Below, piece after piece: positions 12,076 through 24,300 of a DNA stretch of 64,000 bases (position 1 is the stretch's first letter; every line of letters begins with the position of its first letter). This DNA is from Mytilus edulis (lineage: Eukaryota; Mollusca; Bivalvia; Mytilida; Mytilidae). The notes below the pieces were generated by a model. It saw nothing but the letters and a program-made list of their open reading frames with translations, was not told the DNA's origin and searched no databases. The DNA is taken from positions 47,551,289-47,615,288 of the forward strand of contig NC_092346.1 of the NCBI RefSeq assembly GCF_963676685.1, read 5' to 3'. The position numbers were made by a program, and so were the translations under genes.

Positions 12076-12490
12076 CCTTCCATCATTACCGAACTGAACA
12101 GAAATAACACGACGGGTGCCGTATACTGTGCAGGAAATGCTTACTATTCCGGAGCACATGATTTCACGCCCGAGTTTTAGTGGAGTTCGTGTTGATTCTT
12201 AATTATTATTTATAGCTGATGATGTAAATGTCCTTAATGTGTGAGTCTTTGTTTACTCCTTGGTTTTGATTGTTATTGTCTTACATAGAGATGATTTGCC
12301 CATTGGTTTCCTGAAATTTTTTGTATACTTATCAGTGTTGTTTATTCTTTGGTTTTCTATGTTGTGTCATGTGTACTATTGTTTTTCTGTTTGTTTTTTT
12401 CATTTTTGGCCATGGCGTTGTCGGTTTGTTTTGGATTTGTGTGATTGACTGTCCCTTTGGTGTCTTTCGTCCCTCTTTTATCATACGTCC
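12076..12490 (+). repeat. 3' tail of the Penelope-like element
   Basis: Non-coding tail directly after the RT stop: acacgacgggtgccg, ttccggagcac, tggagttcgtgttg, gttgtgtcatgtgtactat, ccatggcgttgtcggtt, and tgtccctttggtgtctttcg. The same order is found at 46950-47150, 47890-48150, 54405-54660 (minus) and 31690-31860 (minus), defining one family. Small open frames on both strands are incidental. Confidence 0.75.
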
Positions 12491-12539
12491 TAGTGAAATA
12501 TGCTTTAAATGTACTATATAAATTGTTAACATCTAGTTA

Positions 12540-12815
12540 TTAACAACTGCCATTTATAGTAAACCTATTCTATGAAGATTTATTCATGTGAGTTAATCGT
12601 CAAATGAACCAAGAGTTAACCTGACGAAATTGCATTATCTACACTATTAAACGAAATGACCTCATTTTGTGTCGATTCTCTTCTTTTCGCAATAAATTAA
12701 TCATCATGCCTCTGTGTCCTATAGAATTTGATGAATTTGTTGTTATCCTAGGTGTCACATAGAAATAAGAAGATATGGAATGACTGCCGATGAGATGACT
12801 CTACACCCAGGTCAC
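12540..12815 (+). repeat. Direct repeat, copy 1
   Basis: About 280 bp highly similar to 15128-15412, including gtcaaatgaaccaagagtt, ctattaaacga, tcttcttttcgcaat and atcctaggtgtcacat, and both running into the same R1 repeat end. The two copies flank 2.3 kb of other repeats in the same orientation. Confidence 0.75.
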
Positions 12816-13010
12816 AATGTGTAAATATTAAACAATATTTTGTCATATTTGTCATAATATGATCTTCAACAGGGAGCCTTGGCTAGAGCAAGCTATAAAG
12901 GGCACAACAATTACAAATGTAAAGCAATTCAAACAGGTAAACCGACGGACTTATCTATATTAAAAAAAACGAGAAACACTCATGAACCTCATCAAAAGCT
13001 GAAAAATACT
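12765..13010 (-). repeat. Dispersed repeat R1
   Basis: Reads gaagatatggaatgactgcc, then gagccttggct, agctataaaggg, aaacaggtaaacc and aacgagaaac, the complement of the R1 family. It continues directly out of the direct repeat. Confidence 0.65.
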
Positions 13011-13255
13011 GAATAGGCTCAATACTTAGGTGCATACAAATGCAGAGGATGAAAATATTGAACAGACACCAATCTTCACCCTTATCTGAAAAATATTGTT
13101 ACATTTAAACATAAAAAAAGACACACCATAAAATATCAATTCAAATGTCTGAACTCGATCAAATTAAAATATAGAGAAAACAAGTTAACATATACTGAAT
13201 GAATAAATTTGATATACATTTATGATACAAAGAAAATACAATATTAATTTTTAGT

Positions 13256-14545
13256 TCAAAGGGCCAAGTGAGCTTTTTCATCACTTTGTGTCCGTCGTCC
13301 GTCGTCGTCGTCGTCGGCGTCCGTCGTCGTCTGTTAACTTTTACAAAAATCTTCTCCTCTGAAACTACTGGGCAAAATTAAACCAAACTTGGCTACAATC
13401 ATCATTGAGGTATCTAATTTGAAAATTGTGTCCTGTGACCCTTCCGACCAACCAAAATTGCCGCCATGGCTAAAAATAGAACAAAGGGGTAAAATGCAGT
13501 TTTGGGCTTACATCTCAAATAACAAAGCATTAAGAGCAAATCTGACATGGGGTAAAATTGTTTTTTAGATCAAGATCTATCTGCCCTGAAACTTGCAGAT
13601 GAATCGGACAACCCGTTGTAAGGTTGCTGCACTTGAATTGCTAATTTTAAGGAAATTTTGCCGTTTTTTGGTTATTATCTTGAATATTATTATAGATAGA
13701 GATAAACTGTAAACAGCGATAATGTTCAGCAAATTAAGATTTACAAATCAGTCAACATGAACAAAATGGTCAGTTGACCCCTTAAGGAGTAATTGCCCTT
13801 TATGGTCCATTTTTAACCATTTTTCGTTTATCTTAGTAATCTTTTACAAAAATGTTCTCCTCTGACACTTATTGGCCAAAATACACCAAACTTGGCTACA
13901 ATCATCATTGGGGTATCTAGTTTTAAAAATGTGTCCGGTGACCCGGCCAACTAACCAAGATGGCCGCCATGGCTAAAAATAGAACATAGGGGTGAAATGT
14001 AGATTTTTGCTTAAATCTCAAAAACCAAAGCATTTAGTGCAAATCTGACATGAATAAAATTGTTTATCAGGTCAACATCTATCTGCCCTGAAATTTTCAG
14101 ATGAATCTGACATCCTGTTGTTAGGTTGCTGCCCCTGAATTGGTAGTTTAAGGAAATTTTGCCGTTTTTTGGTTATTATCTTGAATATTTTATAGATAGA
14201 GATAAACTGTTAAAAGCAATAATGTACAGTAAAGTAAGACCTAAAAATAAGTCAACATGACCAAAATAGTCAATTGACCCCTAAGGAGTTATTGCCCTTT
14301 ATAGTCAATTTTTAACAATTTTCATAAAATTTGTAAACTTTTACTAACTTTTTCCATTGTAACTTCTTGGCCAAGTTTATTATAGAAAGAGATAATTGTA
14401 AGCAGCAAGAAGTTTCAGTAAAGTAAGATCTACAAACACATCACCATCACCAAAACACAATTTTGTCATGAATCCATCTGTGTCCTTTGTTTAATATTCA
14501 CATAGACCAAGGTGAGAGACACAAGCTCTTTAGAGCCTCTAGTTT
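13256..14545 (-). repeat. 1.3-kb dispersed element with internal duplication and CGT run
   Basis: A (cgt)n-rich segment (13290-13332) is followed by two diverged units (about 13330-13800 and 13840-14300). Each contains ccaaacttggctacaatcatcatt, a gccatggctaaaaatagaac stretch, atctgccctga and ttgccgttttttggttatta. A third partial unit follows, ending at tctttagagcctctagttt. No ORF. The same type of element is widespread in bivalve DNA from memory; orientation is assigned by convention. Confidence 0.7.
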
Positions 14546-14859
14546 TTTTAAATGTCAAAAAGACCTTGGACAAAATGGCGTTTAATAAGGTAACGTACAC
14601 AGGAAAATTTGAATATAATGACTTGTTTGTTACATGTAGGAGTACGAACATTTTTTTATTATATTTTACAAAATAAATAAGTTTGTTGTTCACGGTACGA
14701 GTACAGAGGTAAAAACTTCTCGTCGTACTAAATACTTATCAAAAGTGGTTCAGATAAAAAAAGAGTAAGACGAGATATAACACAAAATAAGTAAATATTG
14801 AATAACTGAAATATTACAAATTTTGTCAATATGTCATATAAACAGGAAAGTACGATATG

Positions 14860-15128
14860 AAAATTCAATCAAAACACATCTCAGGGATTTATTTTTTAAC
14901 GCCATGGACATCTATAGAAAACATGACCTGTGCAATACCATAATAAAAATATCGACAGGCAGTAAGATTGTTGAAATCTAACCTTATAATGAATATGTAT
15001 CATATTTTATATATATGAAGTAACCTATATATAGAAAATAAACGTGGATGTGTATTTTGATATCCCACAATTCAAATTAAGTTCTGTTTTAATTTGTTGA
15101 TGACAAAATCGATATGTGTGCTAATGTT
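14860..15128 (-). repeat. Copy of the 3' region of the minus-strand RT element
   Basis: Matches 58395-58625 in the same orientation: cacatctcagggatttat, ttttaacg, acatgacctgtgcaat, atcgacaggcagtaag and tgacaaaatcgatatg. In the 58 kb copy this segment lies downstream of the RT coding remnant, so here it is probably a 5'-truncated insertion of that retroelement. Confidence 0.65.
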
Positions 15129-15412
15129 TAACAACATAAAGAAACTGCCATATAAAGTACACCTATTCTTTAAAGATTTTTTCATGTATTTTAATCGTCA
15201 AATGAACCAAGAGTTTAACCTAACGAAATTTAATTATCTATACTATTAAACGAGGAGACCTTATCTTGTGCGTCATTTCTCTTCTTTTCGCAATCAATTA
15301 ATCATCATGCCTATGTGTCTTATAGAATTTGATGAATTTATTGTTATCCTAGGTGTCACATCGAAATAAGAAGATATGGAATGACTGCCGATGAGATAAC
15401 TCTTCACCCTTC
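15128..15412 (+). repeat. Direct repeat, copy 2
   Basis: Near-duplicate of 12540-12815 (see that entry), ending again in the R1-like atagaagatatggaatgac sequence. The two copies share both the body and the junction to R1, suggesting one compound unit duplicated or inserted twice. Confidence 0.75.
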
Positions 15413-16789
15413 TTCTTTTGTATACCTTCTCTAAATCATATAACTGCGTTTACTTTCTCTTTCAAAGAAGAACTGACTGAACCATGTATTCCCAATACGA
15501 CTCATTATCTTGGTAATAATATGTACCCAGACTTAAATTTGAACTAGATTAAATAAATAAAAGATTGTGAGATGGTTGAATATTCCATTTTTAAAGTTAT
15601 TTTAATGTGTAATCAGGGATTTTCCCGACCGATCTGCAAAATGTTTCTAAAGTATGTCGATAAAATGGCCATGTGATTTCAAATGGTTTAATGTGTAAGT
15701 ACAAAGAAAGCTGTGACGTTTATTACATGTGAGATTGATATACTCTATATGACAACGACCTTTTGTGGACTATAAATATTCTTAACACACTTAAGGGATA
15801 AGGAAGTGCACATTCAAATGTTAAATCTTCACGTGCAGAATGTTTATGACAAAATTGCTCACACGAAGGTAAAATCCTAAAATTAATCGATTTGCTTCGA
15901 TCTTTTCATCGTAGTTTGATTCCCTTTTAAAGAAATCGATCATTTTTCCCATATACATCAGAAAATCTAGATCAAAGCTCATCAGTAATTATAAACATAC
16001 GAGCAACATTATCTTTCTTGTCCTGTGCTCAGCCAGAAGCGAGGTCAAATTTTTTATATTTACTAGCATCGATTATTTTAATTCTTAATACCTAACTAAG
16101 CATATATTGCAATCTACGTATTTTAAAAGTATGGTCCTGCACATTATTGATACTCATATGTTTGCGTATATAAACTGAATCCGTTTATAATTATATTATA
16201 TAATTATATATTATAATTATAATTACAAAAAATACCGAAGTAAACTCTATAGAAAATTCAAAACAGAGAGTCACTAATTCAAATAACTTTTCAGTCGTTT
16301 GGAAATAATGACCTATTAATTCTATGTGTTGATCTACGACTTTGAACTAGGGCTTTCATCAATGCAAATACAATGTGATCGCTAATTGATCATTTCGATT
16401 AATTAGTCGGTGGTTAAAATGCCTCTTTCAGCATTATTGGTTAAATTGATAGTCAATTTAAATTTTACACGGGAAAATAGAGTGCCTGAAGAGAACCAAC
16501 GACCTTCGGTAGGAAAACTCACAATTATAGTCAATGAAGATTATAGTGGGGCTTACCTAGACGCTGAGTTAAAAGACTTGGAACATTTGGCCACCAATAC
16601 CCTTAGTTATTTTCAGAACCCTCCATAATCCCTTTTTTATATATGGCAAGTTCTTCACAACTGAAAGGTCCTTGTGAGGTGATGATTTGATACCCTGCCT
16701 CATTCGGATATGCGTGTCTCAAACCTAACGTTCAGTGGCTGTCGTTTGCAGTTGCCTGTCATGACTTGATTGATTTACTTAAATACTAC
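15413..16789. other. Intergenic DNA with AT palindrome and SINE-core-like piece
   Basis: 16181-16228 is an AT-only self-complementary run. 16475-16545 (gagtgcctgaagagaacc, acgaccttcggtaggaaaac) resembles by eye the central part of the SINE at 28261-28488. The short open frame at 16410-16628 covers this piece and is not taken as a gene. Nothing else recognised. Confidence 0.45.
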
Positions 16790-16885
16790 TAGTTTAGTCT
16801 CAGTTTTAGTTTGTAACCTGGATTTGTTTTCCCGAAATACATTTATGACTTTTGAACAGTAGTATACTACTGTTGCCTTTTTTCA
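16790..16885 (+). repeat. R3 repeat end fragment
   Basis: ctcagttttagtttgtaacc through gtagtatactactgttgcc matches the right end of the R3 copy at 3260-3350. Confidence 0.65.
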
Positions 16886-17064
16886 AGAGTCATAACACGT
16901 TTAAAATAGTGAATAAAGTTTAAACCTGGTTCCAATTCGTGCAACTATGCAATATCTCATTACTTAATATGATAGTTCCGAGATCGTGTTTGTTTCAGTT
17001 TGGAAGTTGAAGAGTCCTATTAATATATATTGATGTATGCACCTGTCCAGTATTTAACATAGTT

Positions 17065-17210
17065 CAATTTAGCATCGCAATATAACGGACGCCATAATGA
17101 GTTGGTTGACCGTCATGGAATATCTGTTTCATAGATGACAGTAGATATCCAAATATCGTTACTACTATAACGATCCCTTTTCCCGAATGTTTCCTGAAAT
17201 GAAAAATAAC
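17065..17210 (+). pseudogene. Fragment of the Penelope-like RT C-terminus
   Basis: ggacgccataatgagttggt translates to the GRHNELVDRHGISVS-type end of the RT seen at 11345-12075 and 46790-46930, then runs into a stop. It has lost the upstream RT. It lies about 0.8 kb upstream of the gene B start. Confidence 0.6.
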
Positions 17211-17716
17211 TTTTATCAACAGCAAGCCCCGCATGAAATTATTTTTTTCCACACGTACGAGAAAATATGAAGATATAATATGAACACTTAATCTAAGCAT
17301 CTTATTCTATAGATGATAATGTCAAACATACATGGGGATCTTTCCATGTCTTGATTTGGACAATTCGCTTGAAACATATTACCTGGTTTGTAACATCTCT
17401 ATTCTAGTATGGATAGACTTTCAACTATGCTCGTATCAATTTGTTTTAATTTCATTTTTAAATAGGAATGCGATATGATTGCGTATGAGACAACTATTCA
17501 CCAGGATTAAAATAAAGTTGTGCTCTGCACTAATAAGAAAAAACATTGGTTTCTCACTAAACAAAATTACAATTGTGCTTAACTCAAAGTTTTTTATTAA
17601 ACAATTTCAAGTTTAACTATAATACGTTCCTTTTCTTTTTCACATAACATACGATAAAAAATCAATACGTCAAAGTTGATAATTGATTTTTATCTGGATT
17701 TGAAATGATCAAATAG

Positions 17717-17726
17717 TATATATAAG
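17717..17726 (+). promoter_or_regulatory. Possible TATA box of gene B
   Basis: tatatataag lies about 250 bp before the gene B start codon. A tatatatatg sequence is at a comparable distance (39071) before the gene C start. In AT-rich DNA such matches are common, so this is only a candidate. Confidence 0.25.
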
Positions 17727-17978
17727 CATGATTTGCACTATGATGATTTACAGCCGTTCAAAGAAAAAATCTACCTTAGCAAATATTTAGTCAGACCTCT
17801 TAACACAGTCATAGTACTCATTCTTCTTTATTTCAATCTTAATTTTGTAGTATCTACTTATTACATAATATCACTGGTTCTTGTTCCTTCTATCATACAA
17901 CCGACTTCAGTGTCATGTGAATAAACTAAAATGCATACTGCATAAATACCACAATAGGTTATTAGATATAGACTTCAA

Positions 17979-18371
17979 ATGGAGCTCCCGAAAGAGAAGA
18001 TAAGTTTTGAAAAACGTAATGTTGGTGCATTCGGAAACAGTTCATACAATCAAGAGTATCATTCTCCTCCAGAATGTTGTGGGAAACAGTCAGATTTAAA
18101 TGGATACTTACAACCGATTAACGGAAACGATAATAGAATATCATCTAACCATGATTACTTGATAGTTCAGGGATCCGTAAAAAGTAATGTGCCACCTGAT
18201 AAAGAGCCAGATGAACCTCACAGCTGGCTACACCCCATGAAAAAAGAGAAAAGGGGAGATCACTGTGGAAACGAAAAGGAGTTTAGTGATCTTGATAAAT
18301 GTCCATATTCAGTTATAGCAGATTCCAATATAAAGCAGCAAGACGTCAAAGCTTTTCCTCTAATAAAATAT
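17979..18371 (+). CDS. Gene B exon 1: cytoplasmic tail
   Basis: 131 codons from ATG, ending phase 0 at donor gtaagtga. Segments shared with gene C: MELPKEKISF (MELQDEKMSF in C), the GYL-x-P motif (Tyr43), SSNHDYLIVQGS (Tyr60) and YSVIADS (Tyr110). The open frame continues to 18683 past the donor, but that extension has no counterpart in gene C and is taken as intron. Confidence 0.85.
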
Positions 18372-21300
18372 GTAAGTGATATAGTAACCCATAGAATGGC
18401 GATAGGTTTGTTTTTACTAAATTATAAAAGGATTTTAAAAAAAGTCATATATCGAAAATTCTTTATGTCTTGGTTTTTTAAATTCCTATCATACTTCATA
18501 TTAGACCTTTTCAACATCTCTCGACACCGACTAATGACACCTACAGTGTACAGGTTATATGGATGGGTCGTCTCAAAGACAAAAACCTTCATGATTACAA
18601 AATGTATCAATACGTTACATATTGGATTGGCGATTATATACTGTCTTGACTATATAGCTTCAGAATATATATCAACCAAATAGATAAATAAATATATGTA
18701 TCTGTCATATATTTGTCTTATTTTGTATGTATTTACACGACATTTCATGTTAAATTGATTAAAATAAATAAAGCAACCATTCTGCATCCTGGTACGCTTC
18801 TCTTAAATTTTATGATTATGTGAGTCTTTCACCAAATATTTGCCGCAAGTAAATAACGATTAATTTATTGGTGTAAAAGCTTTGATGAAATTTTTCAAAA
18901 TTTATAAAAAAAAAAAAAGTAAATACTGGACTGTCCGTATATCCGTATCACACTTGTGAACACGACCAAATTGGTATTTTTCAACCGGTCTTCACCTTAG
19001 TTGGTGTACATATTCAATTTCTGGATGGATAATCACATATAGATTTTGAAAGTCTAAGGAAAATACCACATCTATTTCGGTTTTTTTTTATCAACGGCGG
19101 ACTTCTCCGCTTCAAGATATTTTATTAGAGTTGATGTTTTCATGATGAATTTTGAAGAAAAAAAATATAATTGACTTCTCGTTTTAATGTTACAACATCT
19201 AAACAGTACATATTTTTTTTTACATACATGTGTAAGGAATCTATATTTCAAGTTGTTAGTTAACACTATAGGTTGCATTTCTGTAAATATTGACAATGCA
19301 ATTTCCCATAGGAACTCCCTAAACGGCTAAAACTGTACCACTTTTACTATGAAGTTTTGAATAAAATCTTATCCTAGAATTGAAAGTTCATATGCACTAC
19401 AATTTTTTCAAAGGTCAAAATATAGGACTATGCGGCATAATTTCAACGTTTATATGCCCTTAACTTCTCACAGTTTAAACTAACACTAATGTTCTTAACT
19501 ACCCCTACCTTGAATATAAGGTTACCACAGATTTCAATATAAACAAATTACACATGTATATTTACTGGTAACATTCCCAAGTTATGTCTCTATGAGATGG
19601 AACACAGAGATCATAACTTATGGTACCAGTATGTAAACAAAATTAATTTTCTATGAAACATCTGTATTTACAAAGTGCAACCTATAGAGCTCGTTGACAT
19701 TGCAAAATCAATATGCTCAGTGCTAAGCAGGGGCTTGGAGACCAACGGCTGGTGTCCCGAAAACAACATACCTTTATCCCTTTGTCATAGTGTTCTTCCC
19801 CTGTTCCTAAAATGACCTTTTGGTTTCTTACAAAAAGTTGATCAAATTTCGTTGATTTTATTTATACACCGTCATTGCTGTATTTTGTTTTGTTTTCAAC
19901 GGGTCAGAATTTGTTTCTCTATATCCAATTTGCGGAACAAAGTTTTGTACCTTTTTCAGTTCTTTTTTTTTTTTCGTACTTTAAATTTTTTTATCTCATC
20001 TATGACCATACATAAGGGATGTTTTGGATCAAAATAAGGAGAAATGGTCTGCTACATTTCCCGGAGGACTGTATTCTCCTTAGAGACAAAGTTTATCCAA
20101 ATCATCATCCTTTAGTTACACCATTTACAACACCTCAAATCAATCGTAAGCCATAACATTTGAAAGAAAGAGCAGAAAATTTAATCGCGTGATTGGCGAA
20201 TACAGAATTCAAGTGGAACACCAAATTGGTGAATTGAAAATAAATAAAGTATTTAGTACATTATGGAGACACACAAGGCCAAAACTAACAGACATTGTGG
20301 AAACATTGGCCGTCCTTGTCAACAGACATAAAACATTGTTTAATTAGATATCAACTACAATAAAACATGCTTTGTTCTTTTCATTTTCCAAATACCACCA
20401 GGACAGCTAGAAGCTCAACGTCTAAAAAGATCATTTTCTTTATTATTAATTAAAAAAAATCCATGTTATTTGGACTCTGTAGGAAAGTTCTATCATGGTC
20501 AATGAAAGCACTAAAATCAATACTGATTTCAATTTTTTTATTTTTTGAGACGACCCCTCTCATTTTACCTGTTGTAGTCGTTCTCAACTGTAGGTGTCAG
20601 GAGATGCCTATTATAACAATTCATATTTATACACTTGAATAGTTATGTTTTACTATGAAACAAGTATATATATATATATATATAGATTACTAAAAAATCC
20701 AACATTTCCGGTATGAATAGTTTTAATTCACTAGTACTTTCATGTTTAAATAACAATCTTCAGGTGAAACTATACATGATTAACGTAACTATGTAACGGT
20801 AGGTATGTAACGTCATAGTTGTCGTTGAGTATATAAAGGGAGATAAATCGTATTACACTTAGTCTATATATAGAAGTATGGAGCGTCATTATTACACAAT
20901 AGAAAATGCATAGTTTGCACATTATTACACAATAGAAAATGCATAGTTTGCACATTATTACACAATAGAAAATGCATAGTTTGCACATTATTACACAATA
21001 GAAAATGCATAGTTTGCATTATTACACAATAGAAAGTGCATAGTTTGCAATTATATATATAATATATATATTCCGAAAAAGGTTTCTTTTTAGTAATGTA
21101 TGCTTGTGATTTGATGCAGCTAGAAATGAAATCCTCAAACTATAAAATACTTCTTTTTGCAGTATATAGAGCATCAAATAAAGTTTTTCTATTCATTGTC
21201 GTAATGTATGCTCTTCGTGTTTTGGTATGTTATACGCTGTATTTGAAATTTATAGACATACTGTTTACTTATAGGTAGAAGGCCCACTTAACAGTCAAGA

Positions 21301-24300
21301 GATTGAAACACAAAAGGCATTGAAGAGTTCATCTTGTTCACGTTGCAAAATTGTTGCAATTGTTATGATTATAGTCATACTCATGACTGCCGTTGGCCTT
21401 GGAGTGTATTTCCCAATTCTGAGAAATAACAGTAAAGGTCTGTTTATTTTAAGTTGTACATGTATGTTCGTATTCCGAAATAAGAACTTTACTGCTAAGA
21501 TTGTTTCTAATTAACACATTTATTGTTTTATTTTTAAAGTACTGATTCGATGTACCTTATTTTTAATTCAGTTCAATTTAAAACGACAATTTTTTTTTTC
21601 TTTTTGTGGGGTTCGTGTTGCTCCATTTTCAGTTTAATAGTCTAGATAAACATTCATGTTTGTTATTTTTTCTTTGACCGTTTAAAAGAGACCTCATAAG
21701 AAGATAATTTTCTAAAAACAAAAAATGATAAATCCTTTTAATACACAAGGCCAAATGATTCATTTTAGATTGATACTAATTTTTATCGATGTAGAATTCT
21801 TTAAAAAAAAAAAAAAAAAAATACCCAACTCCAACGCTGTTTTCTTACCAGCATAAGTTTGCTTTATTACTCATCATCAGCCCAATTACAGATCAGCAAT
21901 ATCCGAAAAGTAACACAAATGGATGGTTTCCTTATTTTCCATCTTCCCCTTGTTTTCCTTCTACACTTCCCTCATTTACTTTCAGACGAAAATCTGTCAA
22001 CGAAATTTTTCAACCATATGCATAATTTTTATTCGAACTTTCCCTAGTTCCAACCCCCTCTTTATCAGTTACCGCTCAGTGGCTCCCGATTCCCGCCTAC
22101 TCAAACCCAATTTTCCGTATCCAAGCCTATCCCTATTAAATATCAAACACGTAAAATCTTCAAGAAGGACACTAGTCGTGAAATCTAAACTAGATATATA
22201 TTTAATGGAGATTCGTTAGTTGAATTGAAATCAATATTTTTCAAAGGCTGGTCTTCATTGTAATACAACAACTAAATGTTACGAAAATGAATGGGTAGTT
22301 CATATGTTTTATATTTCAGAGAAAAACACTTCTTCGTCATTGCCATCAATATCAAACAAAACCATGAATACGTCAACGACTGATCAATATGTTACTTTTG
22401 GAACAACAATACTCAGTACGGATGCATCAACATATACCACTACAAATTCGGCTGATTTGCTCACAACACCAACACATGATCAGGATATATCATCAGGTAC
22501 AAGTAAAAATGTTAACCTACAATATCGATTCATCTTTTCATCTCTTTATTATATGATTTGATTTAAACTTTGTTTGATGACCTTCTTTAGATTTGTGTGT
22601 AAAAGTTCAATTATCCACAGTTCAACCACGTATAGATTACACTACTGTAAATATATACAATGCAATTTCAAATAGAAGCTCCCTTAACGGCTGAAACGGT
22701 TCCACTTTAATTATGAAATTTCGTAAAATATTATATCCTAGAATGGAATGATTTGCACTACTATTTTATTCAAAGGTCAAAACATATGGCTGTGCGGTAT
22801 ATTTTCAAAATGTATATGACCCTAACTTTTAAGAGTTTAAACTGATACTAAAACTCGGCAATACCCCTCCCTTCACTTTGGGTCTTATTCAGAATTCAAT
22901 TTTCCCCGCCTCCATGTGTATTCATACTGGTAACATTTCCAAGATATGTCTCTATGTGATGAAACATAGAGATCATATCTGGGAAGTCTTGCATGATTAA
23001 AACATTTATATCTATGAATAGTATATACCACCCAAAAACAGGCGTGGTTTGTGAATCAGCTGTAAGTGCAATATATATATATATATATTTATTCACGGTC
23101 GGTTATTGCATGTAAACCAGTTTTCGTTTGATGAGGTATATCATGTATAACACTAAACGAAGTGTTATATTAATAAATGTTACAAAAATTAATGTGCTTT
23201 AAATTGGTTAATGTGTCTTGAAATGTAAAACATTTCCATTAGCTATATATGAGGTAATGACGACAATAAAAGGTCATTATGGGCTATTTTTCCTCTGTAG
23301 CAAATGATATATGGTATATCTTCAAAGACTCGTTGATCATCATATTGTAATTAAACACTTGAGGTGGTAATACTCGTTGTGAAACCTATAAATGTTTTTC
23401 ATATATAAAGGCTGTATTTTTTTAGGTATAAACAGCAGTACAAACCATCAATACCGATATTATAATAACATGCAAAAGCCAAGATAAGTTCCTGTCTCTG
23501 GTTTGGTACATTTTTTTCATCATTGCTGTGTGTCAAATGATAGTTCAAATTATAGAATACATTAAAATCATTCTAATTGAAATTAAAATGGATATGGGGA
23601 ATGTGTCAAAGAGTCAACAACAAAAGAGCAGACCAAAGAGCAGAAAACAGCCGAAGGCTACCAATAGGTCTATAACAAAGTGAGAAAAATCCCGCACCCG
23701 GTGTTGGAAAATCTTTGCATGGAATTTACAGGTGTTTGTCTAAACAAAAACAAAGAAAAAAAAACTCTCGTCTGGTGTTTGGGAACTCAAAGCTGAATTT
23801 GAACCCATACAAACTGCAATGAAGATACATACACTGCATAAAACTATATGAACACACTATTAGGTTACATGTATCATCTTTATATCCTATATCTGCCATT
23901 TCAATATAAATAAAGGCAATAGTAGTATACCGCTGTTCGAAATTCATAAATCGATAGAGAAAAACAAATCCGAGTTACAAACTAAAACTGAGGAAAACGC
24001 ATCAAATAAAAGAAAAGAACACAACAGAAACACAACATTAAAATGTAACACACACAGAAACGAACTATAATATAACAATGGCCATTTCCCTGACTTGGTA
24101 CAAGTCATTTTAAGATAAAAAAAAAATGGTGGGTTGAACCTGGTTTTGTGTCATGCTAAACCCCCCGCTTTAATGGCAATGTTAATTATAACATTAAAAT
24201 GACAACATTACATGACAGGACGACAATACAAATAAATGGGAGAACATATAGGACAGAGAAACAAACGATTAATAGCCAACAAAAGGTACTTTGTTAAAAA

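Noticed and set aside
12332..12532. Opposed small open frames at 12.3-12.5 kb
   Set aside because: They lie in the non-coding tail of the RT element, whose other copies do not keep the frames.
16410..16628. 72-codon open frame as a gene
   Set aside because: It overlaps a dispersed SINE-core-like repeat and shows no domain or splice context.
18372..18683. Read-through of gene B exon 1 into a longer hydrophobic C-terminus
   Set aside because: A consensus donor lies at 18372 at the position homologous to gene C, and the extension has no counterpart there; it is intronic.
20887..21049. CRISPR-like array
   Set aside because: The 33-bp units abut without spacers and the window is eukaryotic; it is a minisatellite.
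21859..22219. Overlapping open frames upstream of gene B exon 3 as an extra exon
   Set aside because: No counterpart in gene C intron 2, no suitable splice phases, and the composition is intron-like.
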